Of a stretch of DNA of 64,000 nt, positions 8,864 to 17,555 are shown piece after piece. The stretch comes from Enterocloster alcoholdehydrogenati (GTDB lineage Bacteria; Bacillota; Clostridia; Lachnospirales; Lachnospiraceae). The translations under genes were made by a program, and so were the position numbers. The notes under the pieces are model-generated. The model was not told the origin of the DNA. It saw only the letters and a list, made by a program, of their open reading frames with translations, and ran no database searches. How positions within the stretch are numbered: position 1 is the first letter of the stretch; each line of letters opens with the position of its first letter. The stretch covers positions 186,001-250,000 of the forward strand of contig NZ_BLTJ01000001.1 of NCBI RefSeq assembly GCF_013282095.1. Reading direction: 5' to 3'.

Positions 8864-9304
8864 TTAGAATTTATGGGCATTGTTGTAGGCCAGCAGGACT
8901 TCTTTGGGCATATCTTCTAATCTTATGGGGATAAGGCGGTTTTCATTGCCGTCTTTGATCGCCTGCTCATAATACCAGCATTTAAATTTGAGCATATCAA
9001 GAACGCGTTCCATGCGTTCTATCTCATCTTCCACATTTTTCTTTTGCTCTAAAAGCAGTTCTCTGCGTTCTTTATACGTTTTGCTGCCCTGCGTACATAG
9101 CTCCATAAACTGTTTAATCCCTTTGATTTCCATACCGGATTTTTTCAAACACTCAATGACCCGGATTGCTTCTATTTCTCTTTCATCAAATTTGCGAATA
9201 CCGGAGGTTCGTTTTATATTTGGGAAAAGTCCCTCCTTATCATAATATCGAAGCGTGGAAATGGGGAGGTGAATCATTTCAGATACTTGACCGATTGTAT
9301 ACAT
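8864..9304 (-). CDS. MerR-family transcriptional regulator
   Basis: Regulator of 146 residues. Residues 1-70 make the MerR winged helix-turn-helix (TIGQVSEMIHLPISTLRYYDKEG, then the RKFDE wing), followed by a long dimerisation coiled coil (about 75-115, rich in Glu/Lys/Arg: RRELLLEQKKNVEDEIERM) and a short C-terminal tail with no cysteine cluster like that of metal sensors. It belongs to the small-molecule or stress branch of the family. It is divergent from an alpha/beta hydrolase gene, and the intergenic region has a MerR-type promoter with a perfect dyad, so it very likely controls that promoter. Confidence 0.9.
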   Translation of the reverse strand: MYTIGQVSEMIHLPISTLRYYDKEGLFPNIKRTSGIRKFDEREIEAIRVIECLKKSGMEIKGIKQFMELCTQGSKTYKERRELLLEQKKNVEDEIERMERVLDMLKFKCWYYEQAIKDGNENRLIPIRLEDMPKEVLLAYNNAHKF

Positions 9305-9341
9305 TTTTTCTCCTTTGGTGTTAGAAAATTCAAAAATATAC

Positions 9342-9372
9342 TTGACCTAAAGTCAGGTTTAGGTTGTATGCT
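9342..9372 (+). promoter_or_regulatory. MerR-type promoter with 19-bp spacer and central operator dyad
   Basis: TTGACC (-35, 9342-9347) and TATGCT (-10, 9367-9372) are separated by 19 bases, the overlong spacer characteristic of MerR-activated promoters. Between and over them lies a perfect inverted repeat, ACCTAAA (9345-9351) and TTTAGGT (9358-9364) with six bases between. MerR proteins bind such dyads and untwist the DNA to align the two promoter elements. It points toward the hydrolase gene; the adjacent MerR gene runs the other way. Confidence 0.78.
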
Positions 9373-9431
9373 GTGATTATAGCAATCAAAAAATGACTTG
9401 TCAATTTGCAGCAGGAGGTTTGAAAACTTTT

Positions 9432-10400
9432 ATGGAAGAATTAAAATTAACATCTGAGTGGGACAAAACGTTTCCCAAAAGTAATATGGTAAACAGCAGA
9501 AAAGTTATGTTCCGTAATCGGTACGGAATTATGTTGGCTGCCGATTTATATGAGCCAAAAACAGCGGCAGGCAGGCTTCCAGCGATTGCCGTCTGCGGAC
9601 CATTTGGCGCTGTAAAGGAACAGTCGTCTGGATTGTATGCGCAGAAATTAGCGGAAATGGGCTTTCTAACGATTGCGTTTGACCCTTCTTTTACAGGCGA
9701 AAGCGGCGGATTTCCGCGTTACGTTGCTTCTCCTGACATCAATACGGAAGATTTCCAGGCAGCCGTAGATTTCTTATCTGTTCAGGAAAATGTGAATCCC
9801 GAACATATTTGCATCATTGGTATCTGCGGTTGGGGCGGAATGGCAATCAATGCAGCGGCAATCGATACCCGTGTGAAAGCAACGGTTGCTGTTACAATGT
9901 ACGATATGACCCGTGTTACGGCAAAAGGCTATTTTGACTCTGAGGACAGCGAGGAAGAACGATATCAGAAACGTGCAGCAATGAATTGCCAGCGAACTGT
10001 TGATTTTAAGAACGGGGAATACAAACGGGCTGGAGGGGTTTGTGACCCATTGCCGGAGGATGCCCCTGCTTTTTTAAGGGATTATTATGACTATTATAAA
10101 ACAAACAGAGGGTATCACAAAAGGTCATTAAATTCCAATGACGGCTGGAATATGACCTCTGCTCTTTCCTTTTTGAATATGCCAATTTTACAATACAGCG
10201 GCGAAATTCGCAGTGCAGTATTATTCGTACATGGAGAAAAAGCACACTCCTGCTATTTCAGCAGGGACGTTTTTTCAAAACTGACCGGTGATAATAAAGA
10301 GCTGATGATTATTCCGGAAGCGGTTCATACTGATTTGTATGATAATGTTGATATAATTCCATTTGATAAAATAGCGAAGTTTTTACAGAGAAATTTTTGA
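9432..10400 (+). CDS. Alpha/beta hydrolase (dienelactone-hydrolase-like)
   Basis: Predicted cytoplasmic hydrolase of 322 residues. I start at ATG 9432 because an in-frame ATG at 9393 lies within about 14 bases of the predicted transcription start; AGGAGG is at 9413, a long 13 bases upstream. The nucleophile elbow reads GICGWGG (130-136): no serine, with Cys132 in the position used by dienelactone hydrolases. His299 (EAVHTD) is a candidate catalytic histidine. The substrate is unknown. It is followed 22 bases later by a disrupted RibD-C-like gene, and both probably form one MerR-controlled transcript. Confidence 0.8.
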   Translation: MEELKLTSEWDKTFPKSNMVNSRKVMFRNRYGIMLAADLYEPKTAAGRLPAIAVCGPFGAVKEQSSGLYAQKLAEMGFLTIAFDPSFTGESGGFPRYVASPDINTEDFQAAVDFLSVQENVNPEHICIIGICGWGGMAINAAAIDTRVKATVAVTMYDMTRVTAKGYFDSEDSEEERYQKRAAMNCQRTVDFKNGEYKRAGGVCDPLPEDAPAFLRDYYDYYKTNRGYHKRSLNSNDGWNMTSALSFLNMPILQYSGEIRSAVLFVHGEKAHSCYFSRDVFSKLTGDNKELMIIPEAVHTDLYDNVDIIPFDKIAKFLQRNF

Positions 10401-10422
10401 TGTGAATGAAGGAGAACGAATA

Positions 10423-11094
10423 ATGAACAGACCATATATTATAAGCCATATGATGACATCCCTTGTCGGACGGATTGACTGCGGTATGACCGCAAAGCTT
10501 CCGGGCGTAGAGGAATATTATGCAGCGCTTAATAAACTGAATTTAATAGCCACATTAAGCGGCAGAGTTACTGCTCAGTTAGAAATGGCCAAAAAGGGGG
10601 AATTCGAGGCAAAAAACAAAGAACCTCTGAACGCCGAAAAATTTTCAAAAAAAATAAGCGCAAAGGAATACAGCATTGCAGTTGATACAAAAGGCAGTCT
10701 GCTTTGGTAGGAGCACAGCGAGGTGCCTCTTATCATTATTACCAGCGAAGCGGTTGCAAAAGAATACCTTGCTTATCTGGATGAAAGAAATATTTCATGG
10801 ATTGCCTGCGGCAAAGAGAGAATTAACCTCGCCAAAGCCATGGAAATTCTTGCAGAAGAATTTGGCGTAAAGCGTCTGGGGATTGTTGGCGGCGGGACTA
10901 TCAATGCAGGCTTTTTAAACGAAGGACTGCTTGATGAAATAAGCATTTTGCTCGCCCCTGGCATTGATGGACGGAAAGGTATGACAGCCGTATTCGATGG
11001 ACTTCCCATGGAAACGGAACCCATTTCTTTGAAATTGAAAAATGTTGCACAATATGACAGCGGAGCCCTTTGGCTACAGTATCAGACAAGGTAA
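10423..11094 (+). pseudogene. RibD C-terminal / dihydrofolate-reductase-like gene interrupted by an in-frame TAG
   Basis: One reading frame from ATG 10423 (AAGGAG eight bases upstream) to 11094 is intact except for a TAG at 10708-10710. Both sides are in the same phase and read as one protein of about 223 residues: an N-terminal NADPH-fold part (MNRPYIISHMMTSLVGRID) up to GSLLW, then EHSEVPLIIITSE through the C-terminal half with GIVGGGTIN, the usual cofactor-binding stretch. No base is gained or lost, so this is a nonsense change and not a frameshift; CAG to TAG would be a single transition. The family reduces pteridine- or flavin-precursor-like substrates. It is annotated as broken; readthrough, a sequencing error or two-piece translation (an ATG-free restart is poor here) cannot be ruled out. 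Confidence 0.75.
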
Positions 11095-11138
11095 TACGAA
11101 TGCTTCTCCTATGAGATGATGAGAAGTGATGCATAAAC

Positions 11139-11169
11139 CAGGGACAGGCTGTCCTTTCGCCTGTCCCTG
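11139..11169. terminator. Hairpin between convergent genes
   Basis: Perfect 11-bp inverted repeat CAGGGACAGGC / GCCTGTCCCTG with a nine-base loop, located between the convergent RibD-C-like pseudogene and the amidohydrolase gene. It has no strong T run on either side, so it would be a weak or factor-assisted terminator. Confidence 0.5.
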
Positions 11170-11204
11170 AAGGTCTAAAATATACCTATTCTGCTTTCCT
11201 GTCT

Positions 11205-12116
11205 CTACTGTCCCGTGTAGACCAGGTCGGCATTTTTGTACATGATCTGCTCCTTTTCCCCGCAGCTTAGCCCGTCCATCTCCAGCATCCAGCGCACATA
11301 ATCGCTGTATTGGGCTTCCTTGAGGGCAGAGGGGGCGTCTGTGCCGAACATCAGCTTGTGGGCTCCGGCCAGATCTCTTGCCAGACGCACATACTCCGCC
11401 GCCCTGTTCCATGGATCCTGTACATCACGGCAGTTGTGCACTACACTGGACAAATCAAACCACACATTGGGAAGCGCCAGCTGGTCTAAGGCTGTCTTTA
11501 ATTCCTCTTCCTGTCTGCCGCCTGGCCCCAGAAGATGGCACAGCACGAATTTCATTCCCGGATGGCGCAGAATCTCTTTGCGCAGCCCCAAAACCTGCCA
11601 GCTTTTACTTTTGCATTTTCCGATATCCACCACCATAACATGACCTCTGCTTTCAGCGTAGGAGAATGCTTCATCCATCCGCTCGCTGTCGATCCGAAAA
11701 TCCGGGTGAACCGCCATCAGGCCGGAACCGGAGCTTACCTCGAATTTCTCAATTTTAAATCCCAGTTCTTCAAAAAGATGGCGGCGGATCCCCTCATATT
11801 CCAGAGAATAGGGATCATAGCTGGCTGCTCCGATGAAACGGTCCGGGTATTTTAAAACAGCATCCCAGGTATAATGGTTCTGAAAGCCATAAAAATTCCC
11901 CTGAAGGAGCACAGCTTTCTCTACACCATTGGCATCCATTACCTCAAGAAGCTGCTCCGGACTGACTCCCTCTGTGCCAAACTGTTCCGGGATCATGCGT
12001 ACGGTCTGTCCATTGGCATAGCGGGCCATGCCTCCTCCTATGCTGCGCAGCTCACCGCCGGAACCGGTTCCTGCGATGTACTGAACCAGATGGGCGTGAC
12101 AGTCAATGATCTTCAT
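11205..12116 (-). CDS. Amidohydrolase-family (PF04909-type) metal-dependent hydrolase
   Basis: TIM-barrel hydrolase of 303 residues if started at ATG 12116 (MKIIDCHAHL, the usual family opening, eight bases after GGGGG); an ATG at 12122 overlaps the pepT stop (ATGA) and is also possible. HAH at the N-terminus, LCHLLG near residue 195 and GTDAPS near residue 268 correspond to the metal-binding His-X-His, a strand-5/6 histidine and the catalytic aspartate of the superfamily. Members act as decarboxylases or hydrolases of ring and lactone substrates; the substrate here is unknown. It is translationally coupled to peptidase T. Confidence 0.8.
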   Translation of the reverse strand: MKIIDCHAHLVQYIAGTGSGGELRSIGGGMARYANGQTVRMIPEQFGTEGVSPEQLLEVMDANGVEKAVLLQGNFYGFQNHYTWDAVLKYPDRFIGAASYDPYSLEYEGIRRHLFEELGFKIEKFEVSSGSGLMAVHPDFRIDSERMDEAFSYAESRGHVMVVDIGKCKSKSWQVLGLRKEILRHPGMKFVLCHLLGPGGRQEEELKTALDQLALPNVWFDLSSVVHNCRDVQDPWNRAAEYVRLARDLAGAHKLMFGTDAPSALKEAQYSDYVRWMLEMDGLSCGEKEQIMYKNADLVYTGQ

Positions 12117-12118
12117 GT

Positions 12119-13372
12119 TCATTCCCCCTTTACCTTCACAAACCGCTTTGCGATCCGGATCAGCAGTTCTGTAATGGTTTCCATGGACTCTGCACAGATA
12201 TATTCATACTTTCCATGGAAATTGTGTCCGCCGGTACAGATATTGGGGCAGGGAAGGCCCATATAGGACAGGCGCGCGCCGTCTGTGCCGCCGCGGATGG
12301 GGACGATCACAGGCGCAATATCCAGTTCTTCCATTGCGGCTTTGGCCTCGTCAATCAGGTACATATACGGCTCAATCTTTTCCTTCATGTTAAAGTAAGA
12401 ATCCTTTACATAAACCTCAGCAGCACCTTCTCCGTATTTCTGGTTCATAAACGCGCCAGCGGCTTTAAAAAGTTCTTTTTTTCTTTCAAATTTTACTCTG
12501 TCATGATCCCGGATGATGTATTCCAGCTCTGCCTCTTCCACGTTTCCCTCCATGCGGTCCAGATGGAAAAAACCCTCGTAGCCTTCCGTATACATCGGGT
12601 TTTCAAATACCGGCAGAAGGGACTGGAACTCCATTCCCATTAAAAGGGCGTTCTTCATCTTTCCCTTTGCGCTGCCCGGATGGATACTGGCTCCATGGAG
12701 CCTCACACGGCCGGAAGCGGCGTTGAAATTCTCATATTCCAGCTCCCCGATGGCTCCGCCGTCTACCGTATAAGCCACATCCGCTCCGAATCCGACCACA
12801 TCAAAGCGATCTGCCCCGCGTCCTACCTCCTCATCCGGAGTAAAGGCGATACAGATCTTTCCATGTTTTTCCTCCGGATGAGCCAGAAACCATGATGCCA
12901 TGGTCATAATCTCTGCCACACCCGCCTTATCATCAGCCCCTAAGAGGGTCGTTCCGTCGGTGGTAATCAGCGTCTGGCCCTTATAGCGTTTCATTTCCGG
13001 AAATTCCTTCACAGAAAGCCAGATAGAGGCCTCCTTATTTAAGCAGATATCCTCCCCATCATAGTTTTCTATGATCCGTGGCTTTACATTCTCACCAGAG
13101 AATGCCGGCGCTGTATCCATATGGGAAATAAAACCCAGGGCGGGAGCTGCTGCTCCTTCTTCCAGATTTGATGGAATCATGCCGTAAACGTATCCGTTTT
13201 CATCCTCTCTTACCTCTGATACGCCCATTTCACGCAGTTCCTCTGCCAGCATACGGCCTAAAACCCGTTGTTTCTCTGTGCTGGGCATCTGCTCCTTATC
13301 ATCTGCGGACTGGGTATCAATGACTGCATAGCGCAGAAAACGTTCTGCTGTCTGTGATAGATTCTGTGACAT
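12119..13372 (-). CDS. pepT: Peptidase T (tripeptide aminopeptidase)
   Basis: M20 zinc aminopeptidase of 417 residues, close to the usual 400-410, releasing the N-terminal residue of tripeptides in the cytoplasm. Di-zinc and catalytic motifs are all present: SHMDTAP (first ligand and catalytic Asp), GADDKAG (bridging Asp), DEEVGRG (general base Glu and ligand) and HPGSAKG in the dimerisation domain. AAGGAGG precedes the ATG. A TATAAT-like box lies at 13410-13415. The gene is followed with overlap by the amidohydrolase gene. Confidence 0.95.
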   Translation of the reverse strand: MSQNLSQTAERFLRYAVIDTQSADDKEQMPSTEKQRVLGRMLAEELREMGVSEVREDENGYVYGMIPSNLEEGAAAPALGFISHMDTAPAFSGENVKPRIIENYDGEDICLNKEASIWLSVKEFPEMKRYKGQTLITTDGTTLLGADDKAGVAEIMTMASWFLAHPEEKHGKICIAFTPDEEVGRGADRFDVVGFGADVAYTVDGGAIGELEYENFNAASGRVRLHGASIHPGSAKGKMKNALLMGMEFQSLLPVFENPMYTEGYEGFFHLDRMEGNVEEAELEYIIRDHDRVKFERKKELFKAAGAFMNQKYGEGAAEVYVKDSYFNMKEKIEPYMYLIDEAKAAMEELDIAPVIVPIRGGTDGARLSYMGLPCPNICTGGHNFHGKYEYICAESMETITELLIRIAKRFVKVKGE

Positions 13373-13473
13373 CCTGCTGCCTCCTTGTGTAATGTGTACT
13401 CATTATTCCATTATAGTGTGCACAACGGTTCCTTCATAAACGGGAAAATGGAACTTATCTCCGTGCGCTCGCC

Positions 13474-13508
13474 ATATAGTTTACATAAAAACATTATGTA
13501 AACTATAT
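13474..13508. repeat. Perfect 15-bp palindrome with 5-base loop (unassigned operator or stem-loop)
   Basis: ATATAGTTTACATAA (13474-13488), loop AAACA, then its exact complement TTATGTAAACTATAT (13494-13508). It is AT-rich and lacks a flanking T run, unlike the nearby his terminator, so an operator for a dimeric repressor is more likely than a terminator. It lies about 60 bases upstream of the likely pepT -10 box and downstream of the his operon end. The cognate protein is not recognised. Confidence 0.6.
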
Positions 13509-13542
13509 AATATAAATCCCATACTTTCCCATAAAATGAATC

Positions 13543-13567
13543 GGGGATAGTATACCATACTATCCCC
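13543..13567 (-). terminator. Terminator-like hairpin after the his operon
   Basis: Perfect inverted repeat GGGGATAGTAT / ATACTATCCCC with a three-base loop, 46 bases beyond the last his stop codon. On the minus strand it is followed by an AT-rich stretch (GATTCATTTTATG) and not by a pure T tract, so termination strength is uncertain. Confidence 0.6.
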
Positions 13568-13613
13568 CTGATGTCCAATTCGCCGTTTTCTCTGTTCTCT
13601 GCCGTCGTTCTTC

Positions 13614-14927
13614 CTATCGGTTTGCCAGCTCGTCTGTAATCTCTTCCCAGGTCATGTCCTTCTGAGCCATGAGCACCATCATATGATACAGAAAATCTGC
13701 CATCTCGTATTTGATTTCCTCAGGATCCGGGTTTTTGGCCGCAATCACAATCTCCGTACATTCCTCGCCCACCTTCTTAAGGATCTTATCAATGCCCTTG
13801 TCAAAAAGATAATTCGTATACGAGCCTTCCTTTGGATGCGCCTTCCTGTCCAGGATCACCTGGTACACATCCTCAAAAACCCCTAACGGATTCCTGTTCT
13901 TATATTCCTTCTTTGCCAGTTCTCTGTAAAAACAGGAGCGGTTGCCCGTATGGCAGGCCCCTCCCACCTGCTCCACCTCTGCCAGAAGGGTATCCTCATC
14001 GCAGTCGATCCGCAGCTCCTTTACATACTGGAAATGGCCGCTGGTCTCGCCCTTTATCCAAAGGCACTGACGGCTTCGGCTGAAATACGTCATCTTTCCT
14101 GACGCCAGCGTCCATTCAAAAGCCTCCTCGTTCATATAGGCCAGCATAAGCACCTCTTTATTCCTGTAATCCTGGACGATCACAGGAACCAGACCGTCTG
14201 CCCCCTTCTTTAGATCCCTCCACTGAAATGCTGGCTGTAACGTATCCAGAAAAATCCCGTCCGCCTTTAACTGCTGCTTGATCTCCATGGATGCCCCTAT
14301 CCGGTTCTCATCAAGGGCCAGGATAGCTCCCGCAGTCTCAGGACAGCCAAGGGACGCTTTTAGTCCTTTTGCCTGCTCTTTAACCTCATCTGCCGCGCCT
14401 GACGCCGTCAGGCAGATACCGGGGCAGTGACGGAAGGCCTCCATCTCCTCAAGGGACGGCGTCTGCCCTGCGATTGGGATCACAAAGCCGCAGGCTCCCA
14501 GCTTTGCAAGACTCTGGGCCTGTGCCGTATAGGAAAGTTTTGGCAGATACGCATATATTTTTTCCCCGCCAAACCGCTTTGACGCATCCTTGATCAGAGC
14601 CTCATTTCCATCTGCGCCCATATCCAGAAACACAGCTGACGCCCCGGCATAAAGATATTTCTTTACGTCCTCCAGCCGCTTCACCCGTCCGCCGGCAATC
14701 ACAGGTGCATCAATCTTCCTGCAAAGCTCTCTCAATGTATGAAGCATTGCCTCATGATCTGCCTCAGATACAGAACGGTCATAGATAAACAGGCCGTCTG
14801 CACCGCTTTCACAGCCGGCACTTCCCAGTTGTACAAGGTTCTGTCCGTATATTTTTCTGCCGTCCCAGCTGCAGGCCCTCCCTTCGCTGTATCCCAGACC
14901 GATGATCAGCTTTTTATACTCCGCCAT
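13614..14927 (-). CDS. hisIE: HisIE bifunctional enzyme with extra N-terminal HisF-like barrel domain
   Basis: 437 residues, about twice the size of an ordinary HisIE (near 200). Residues 1-225 look like a degenerate HisA/HisF TIM barrel ([27 protein letters not shown]), but the catalytic Asp of the first strand (CLDV in HisF) is replaced by GLGYS. Residues 230-335 are phosphoribosyl-AMP cyclohydrolase with its metal site (DCDED 308-312, CHTGNRSCF 325-333). Residues 348-437 are phosphoribosyl-ATP pyrophosphatase (GEECTE 387-392, EMADFLYH 408-415). The two C-terminal domains catalyse steps 2 and 3 of histidine synthesis. It overlaps hisA by 14 bases and is the last gene of the operon. The barrel's role (structural or substrate channelling) is unknown. 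Confidence 0.9.
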   Translation of the reverse strand: MAEYKKLIIGLGYSEGRACSWDGRKIYGQNLVQLGSAGCESGADGLFIYDRSVSEADHEAMLHTLRELCRKIDAPVIAGGRVKRLEDVKKYLYAGASAVFLDMGADGNEALIKDASKRFGGEKIYAYLPKLSYTAQAQSLAKLGACGFVIPIAGQTPSLEEMEAFRHCPGICLTASGAADEVKEQAKGLKASLGCPETAGAILALDENRIGASMEIKQQLKADGIFLDTLQPAFQWRDLKKGADGLVPVIVQDYRNKEVLMLAYMNEEAFEWTLASGKMTYFSRSRQCLWIKGETSGHFQYVKELRIDCDEDTLLAEVEQVGGACHTGNRSCFYRELAKKEYKNRNPLGVFEDVYQVILDRKAHPKEGSYTNYLFDKGIDKILKKVGEECTEIVIAAKNPDPEEIKYEMADFLYHMMVLMAQKDMTWEEITDELANR

Positions 14928-15654
14928 AATCGTTCCTCCCTTCCAGACGCCTTACGGCCTCTGCTAAATCGATCCGGTTCTCATAGAGGGCTTTCCCGAT
15001 GATCGCCCCCTTGATTCCGGCCTCATATAAGGCCTGCAGATCCTCCATGGACGAAACGCCGCCGGAAGCGATCACATCCAGCCCCGTCTCCTTTGTCAGC
15101 GTTTTCGTAGCCTCCACATTAGGGCCGGAAAGCATACCGTCTCTGGAAATATCCGTATAAACAATGTGCTTTATTCCATAATCTCTCATCCGCTGTGCCA
15201 GCTTTAGGGCCGTAACCTGGCTGATCTGTTCCCAGCCCTGGACAGCCACATTTCCGTTTTTCGCATCGATCCCGGCCACGATCGCCTCTGCCCCGAATTT
15301 CTCTGCCATGTCCCGTAAAAATTCCGGCTGCTCCACCGCTTTTGTCCCAATAATCACCCGTTTTACTCCCAGGGAAAGCATATTGAAAATGGCTTCCTCT
15401 GAGCGGATGCCTCCCCCGATCTCCACCGGGATACTCACCGATGAAACAATCCGGCGGATGGTTTCTTCATTGACAGAATGGCCCGCCAGCGCTCCGTCCA
15501 GATCCACCAGATGAAGAAACGTGGCGCCCTGCTCCTGCCATTTGCAGGCCACTTCCTCCGGGCAGTCGGAATAAACGGTGACATCTTTAAATTCGCCCTG
15601 TCTTAACCGGACACATTTTCCATTTTTCATATCGATTGCGGGATATAACTGCAT
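14914..15654 (-). CDS. hisA: Phosphoribosylformimino-AICAR ribotide isomerase
   Basis: HisA of 246 residues catalysing the Amadori isomerisation of ProFAR, step 4 of histidine synthesis. The ATG at 15654 follows AAGGAGG; in-frame codons upstream extend into hisB and are not used. The catalytic residues are visible: Asp8 in YPAIDMKNG and the second Asp in YTDISRDGM (about residue 130). Phosphate-binding loops EIGGGIRS and ASGGVSS are intact. It overlaps the HisF-like/HisIE gene by 14 bases and follows hisB by 13 bases. Confidence 0.96.
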   Translation of the reverse strand: MQLYPAIDMKNGKCVRLRQGEFKDVTVYSDCPEEVACKWQEQGATFLHLVDLDGALAGHSVNEETIRRIVSSVSIPVEIGGGIRSEEAIFNMLSLGVKRVIIGTKAVEQPEFLRDMAEKFGAEAIVAGIDAKNGNVAVQGWEQISQVTALKLAQRMRDYGIKHIVYTDISRDGMLSGPNVEATKTLTKETGLDVIASGGVSSMEDLQALYEAGIKGAIIGKALYENRIDLAEAVRRLEGRNDYGGV

Positions 15655-15667
15655 AAAATCCTCCTTT

Positions 15668-16255
15668 TTACAGGCTGCCCTTGGTAGAAAGCACATCCTT
15701 CAGCCGCGGGTCATATGAGGTTGCTTCATCTAAGGCCCTGGCAAAAGCCTTAAAGGCCGCCTCGATGATGTGATGGTTATTGCTGCCGGACAGCTGCCGC
15801 AGATGAAGGTTCATTTCCCCGCCATAGGAGACGGCATAGAAAAATTCCCGGATCATCTCTGTCTCCAGATCTCCTACCCGCTCCCTCTCCAGGGTCAGTT
15901 CAAAGGACAGCCAGGGCCTTCCGCACAGATCCAGGGCACACAGCACCAGGGAGTCATCCATGGGGAGAATCTTTGAGCCATAGCGGGCGATCCCCCTTTT
16001 ATCTCCCACCGCCTCCCGGATCGCCCGGCCCAGCACGATTCCCACATCTTCGATGGTATGATGGGTATCCACCTCAAGATCCCCCTGCGCATGAAGTTCC
16101 AGGTCAAAAAAACCGTGGCGGGCAAAGCTGTTTAACATATGGTCGAAAAATCCGATTCCTGTGTGGATATCCGCCTTTCCCCTTCCATCTAAATTAAGGG
16201 TCATGGATATCTTTGTCTCATTGGTATTTCGCGTCATCACTGCAATCCGTTCCAT
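15668..16255 (-). CDS. hisB: Imidazoleglycerol-phosphate dehydratase
   Basis: Monofunctional dehydratase of 195 residues, as in most Firmicutes (no fused phosphatase domain). The two manganese-binding His clusters are clear: HMLNSFARHG and DTHHTIED in the first half, HHIIEAAFK in the second. The ATG at 16255 is one base beyond the hisD stop, with GGAGGAG at the end of hisD as ribosome site. It catalyses step 6 of histidine synthesis. Confidence 0.96.
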   Translation of the reverse strand: MERIAVMTRNTNETKISMTLNLDGRGKADIHTGIGFFDHMLNSFARHGFFDLELHAQGDLEVDTHHTIEDVGIVLGRAIREAVGDKRGIARYGSKILPMDDSLVLCALDLCGRPWLSFELTLERERVGDLETEMIREFFYAVSYGGEMNLHLRQLSGSNNHHIIEAAFKAFARALDEATSYDPRLKDVLSTKGSL

Positions 16256-16256
16256 C

Positions 16257-17555
16257 TTACTCCTCCTCTTCAAACCGCACCCGGATAGAATTGGCATGGG
16301 CCGTCAGCTGCTCCGCCTCGGCAAAAGCCTCGATCTCCTTATGGGCCTTTTTAAGCGCCTCCTTTGAATAGTAAATGATACTGGATTTTTTAACAAAATC
16401 ATCCACACCCAGGGGTGAGAAAAACCGGGCTGTCCCATTGGTTGGCAGCGTATGATTGGGGCCTGCAAAATAATCTCCCAGGGGCTCTGAACTGTATTCT
16501 CCGATGAAAATGGCTCCGGCATTTCGGATCTTAGTCATCACTTCAAAGGGACGTTCCGTCACGATCTCCAGATGCTCCGGAGCAATGCGGTTGGCCGTCT
16601 CAACCGCCTGCTCCATGGAATCCGTCACCAGGATATATCCGTAATTATCTAAGGAACAACGAATAATATCCCTCCTGGAAAGCTGTTCCAGAAAGCTGTC
16701 CGCCTGTTCTGATACCTGTTCTGCAAGCTCCATGCTGTCTGTCACCAGAATGGCGCTTGCAAGCTCATCGTGCTCTGCCTGGCTTAAAAGATCCGCAGCC
16801 ACATATCTGGGATCTGCCGTTTTATCTGCGATAACCAGGATCTCGCTGGGACCTGCGATGCTGTCGATGCTCACATGGCCGTACACCGCCTTTTTTGCCA
16901 GGGCTACAAATATATTTCCAGGACCTACGATCTTATCCACTCTGGGAATGGACTCTGTTCCAAAGGCAAGGGCGGCAATAGCCTGAGCGCCTCCCGCCTT
17001 ATAAACCTCGTTGGCTCCTGCCAGATGAGCCGCTATCAGGGTTACAGGATTCACCTTCCCATCCTTTCCCGGAGGCGTCACCATAACGATCCGCTCTGCA
17101 CCCGCCACCTTTGCCGGAATAATATCCATCAGCACGGTTGACGGATAGGCAGCCTTCCCTCCCGGTACATAGACGCCCACGCTCTCTAAGGCAGTTACCT
17201 TCTGCCCCAGGATTGTTCCGTCCGGCTGGGTGTCAAACCAGCTGTTTTTAAGCTGTTTTTCGTGATAGCGGCGAATATTTTCCATGGATTTTTTCATCAC
17301 AGCCAGCAATGCCGGATCCACTTCCTTCATCGCCTCCCGGATCTCCTTTTCTGTGACCCGGATGGAGGCAGGATTCATTGCTGCTCCATCGAAACGCCGG
17401 GTATATTCAAACAGGGCTGTATCCCCCTCTTTTCGGACCTGCTCTACGATCTCCCGTACCGTATTCTCATATTCCCCGTAGTTGTTCGGATCTCTCTTTA
17501 ACAGATCCGTAAGGATATCTTTCATGGATGTATCATCTAAGGCAATGATTCTCAT
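16257..17555 (-). CDS. hisD: Histidinol dehydrogenase
   Basis: Zinc enzyme of 432 residues, the usual length, oxidising histidinol to histidine in two NAD-dependent steps. Motifs present: VYVPGGKA and [12 protein letters not shown] in the NAD-binding part, [16 protein letters not shown] (Gln and His zinc ligands), APEHLE (catalytic Glu and His) and the GPNHTLPT block. Its ATG overlaps the hisG stop in an ATGA junction, suggesting translational coupling. Confidence 0.97.
   Translation of the reverse strand: MRIIALDDTSMKDILTDLLKRDPNNYGEYENTVREIVEQVRKEGDTALFEYTRRFDGAAMNPASIRVTEKEIREAMKEVDPALLAVMKKSMENIRRYHEKQLKNSWFDTQPDGTILGQKVTALESVGVYVPGGKAAYPSTVLMDIIPAKVAGAERIVMVTPPGKDGKVNPVTLIAAHLAGANEVYKAGGAQAIAALAFGTESIPRVDKIVGPGNIFVALAKKAVYGHVSIDSIAGPSEILVIADKTADPRYVAADLLSQAEHDELASAILVTDSMELAEQVSEQADSFLEQLSRRDIIRCSLDNYGYILVTDSMEQAVETANRIAPEHLEIVTERPFEVMTKIRNAGAIFIGEYSSEPLGDYFAGPNHTLPTNGTARFFSPLGVDDFVKKSSIIYYSKEALKKAHKEIEAFAEAEQLTAHANSIRVRFEEEE

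Noticed and set aside
10708-10710. Pyrrolysine codon
   Set aside because: Nothing in the window (no PylT/PylS, no methylamine methyltransferase) supports it; a nonsense change is simpler, though the genome should be checked.
10402-11094. Frameshift between two RibD-C-like pieces
   Set aside because: Both pieces are in the same phase (10402 and 10723 differ by a multiple of three); the break is an in-frame TAG, so no frameshift is needed.
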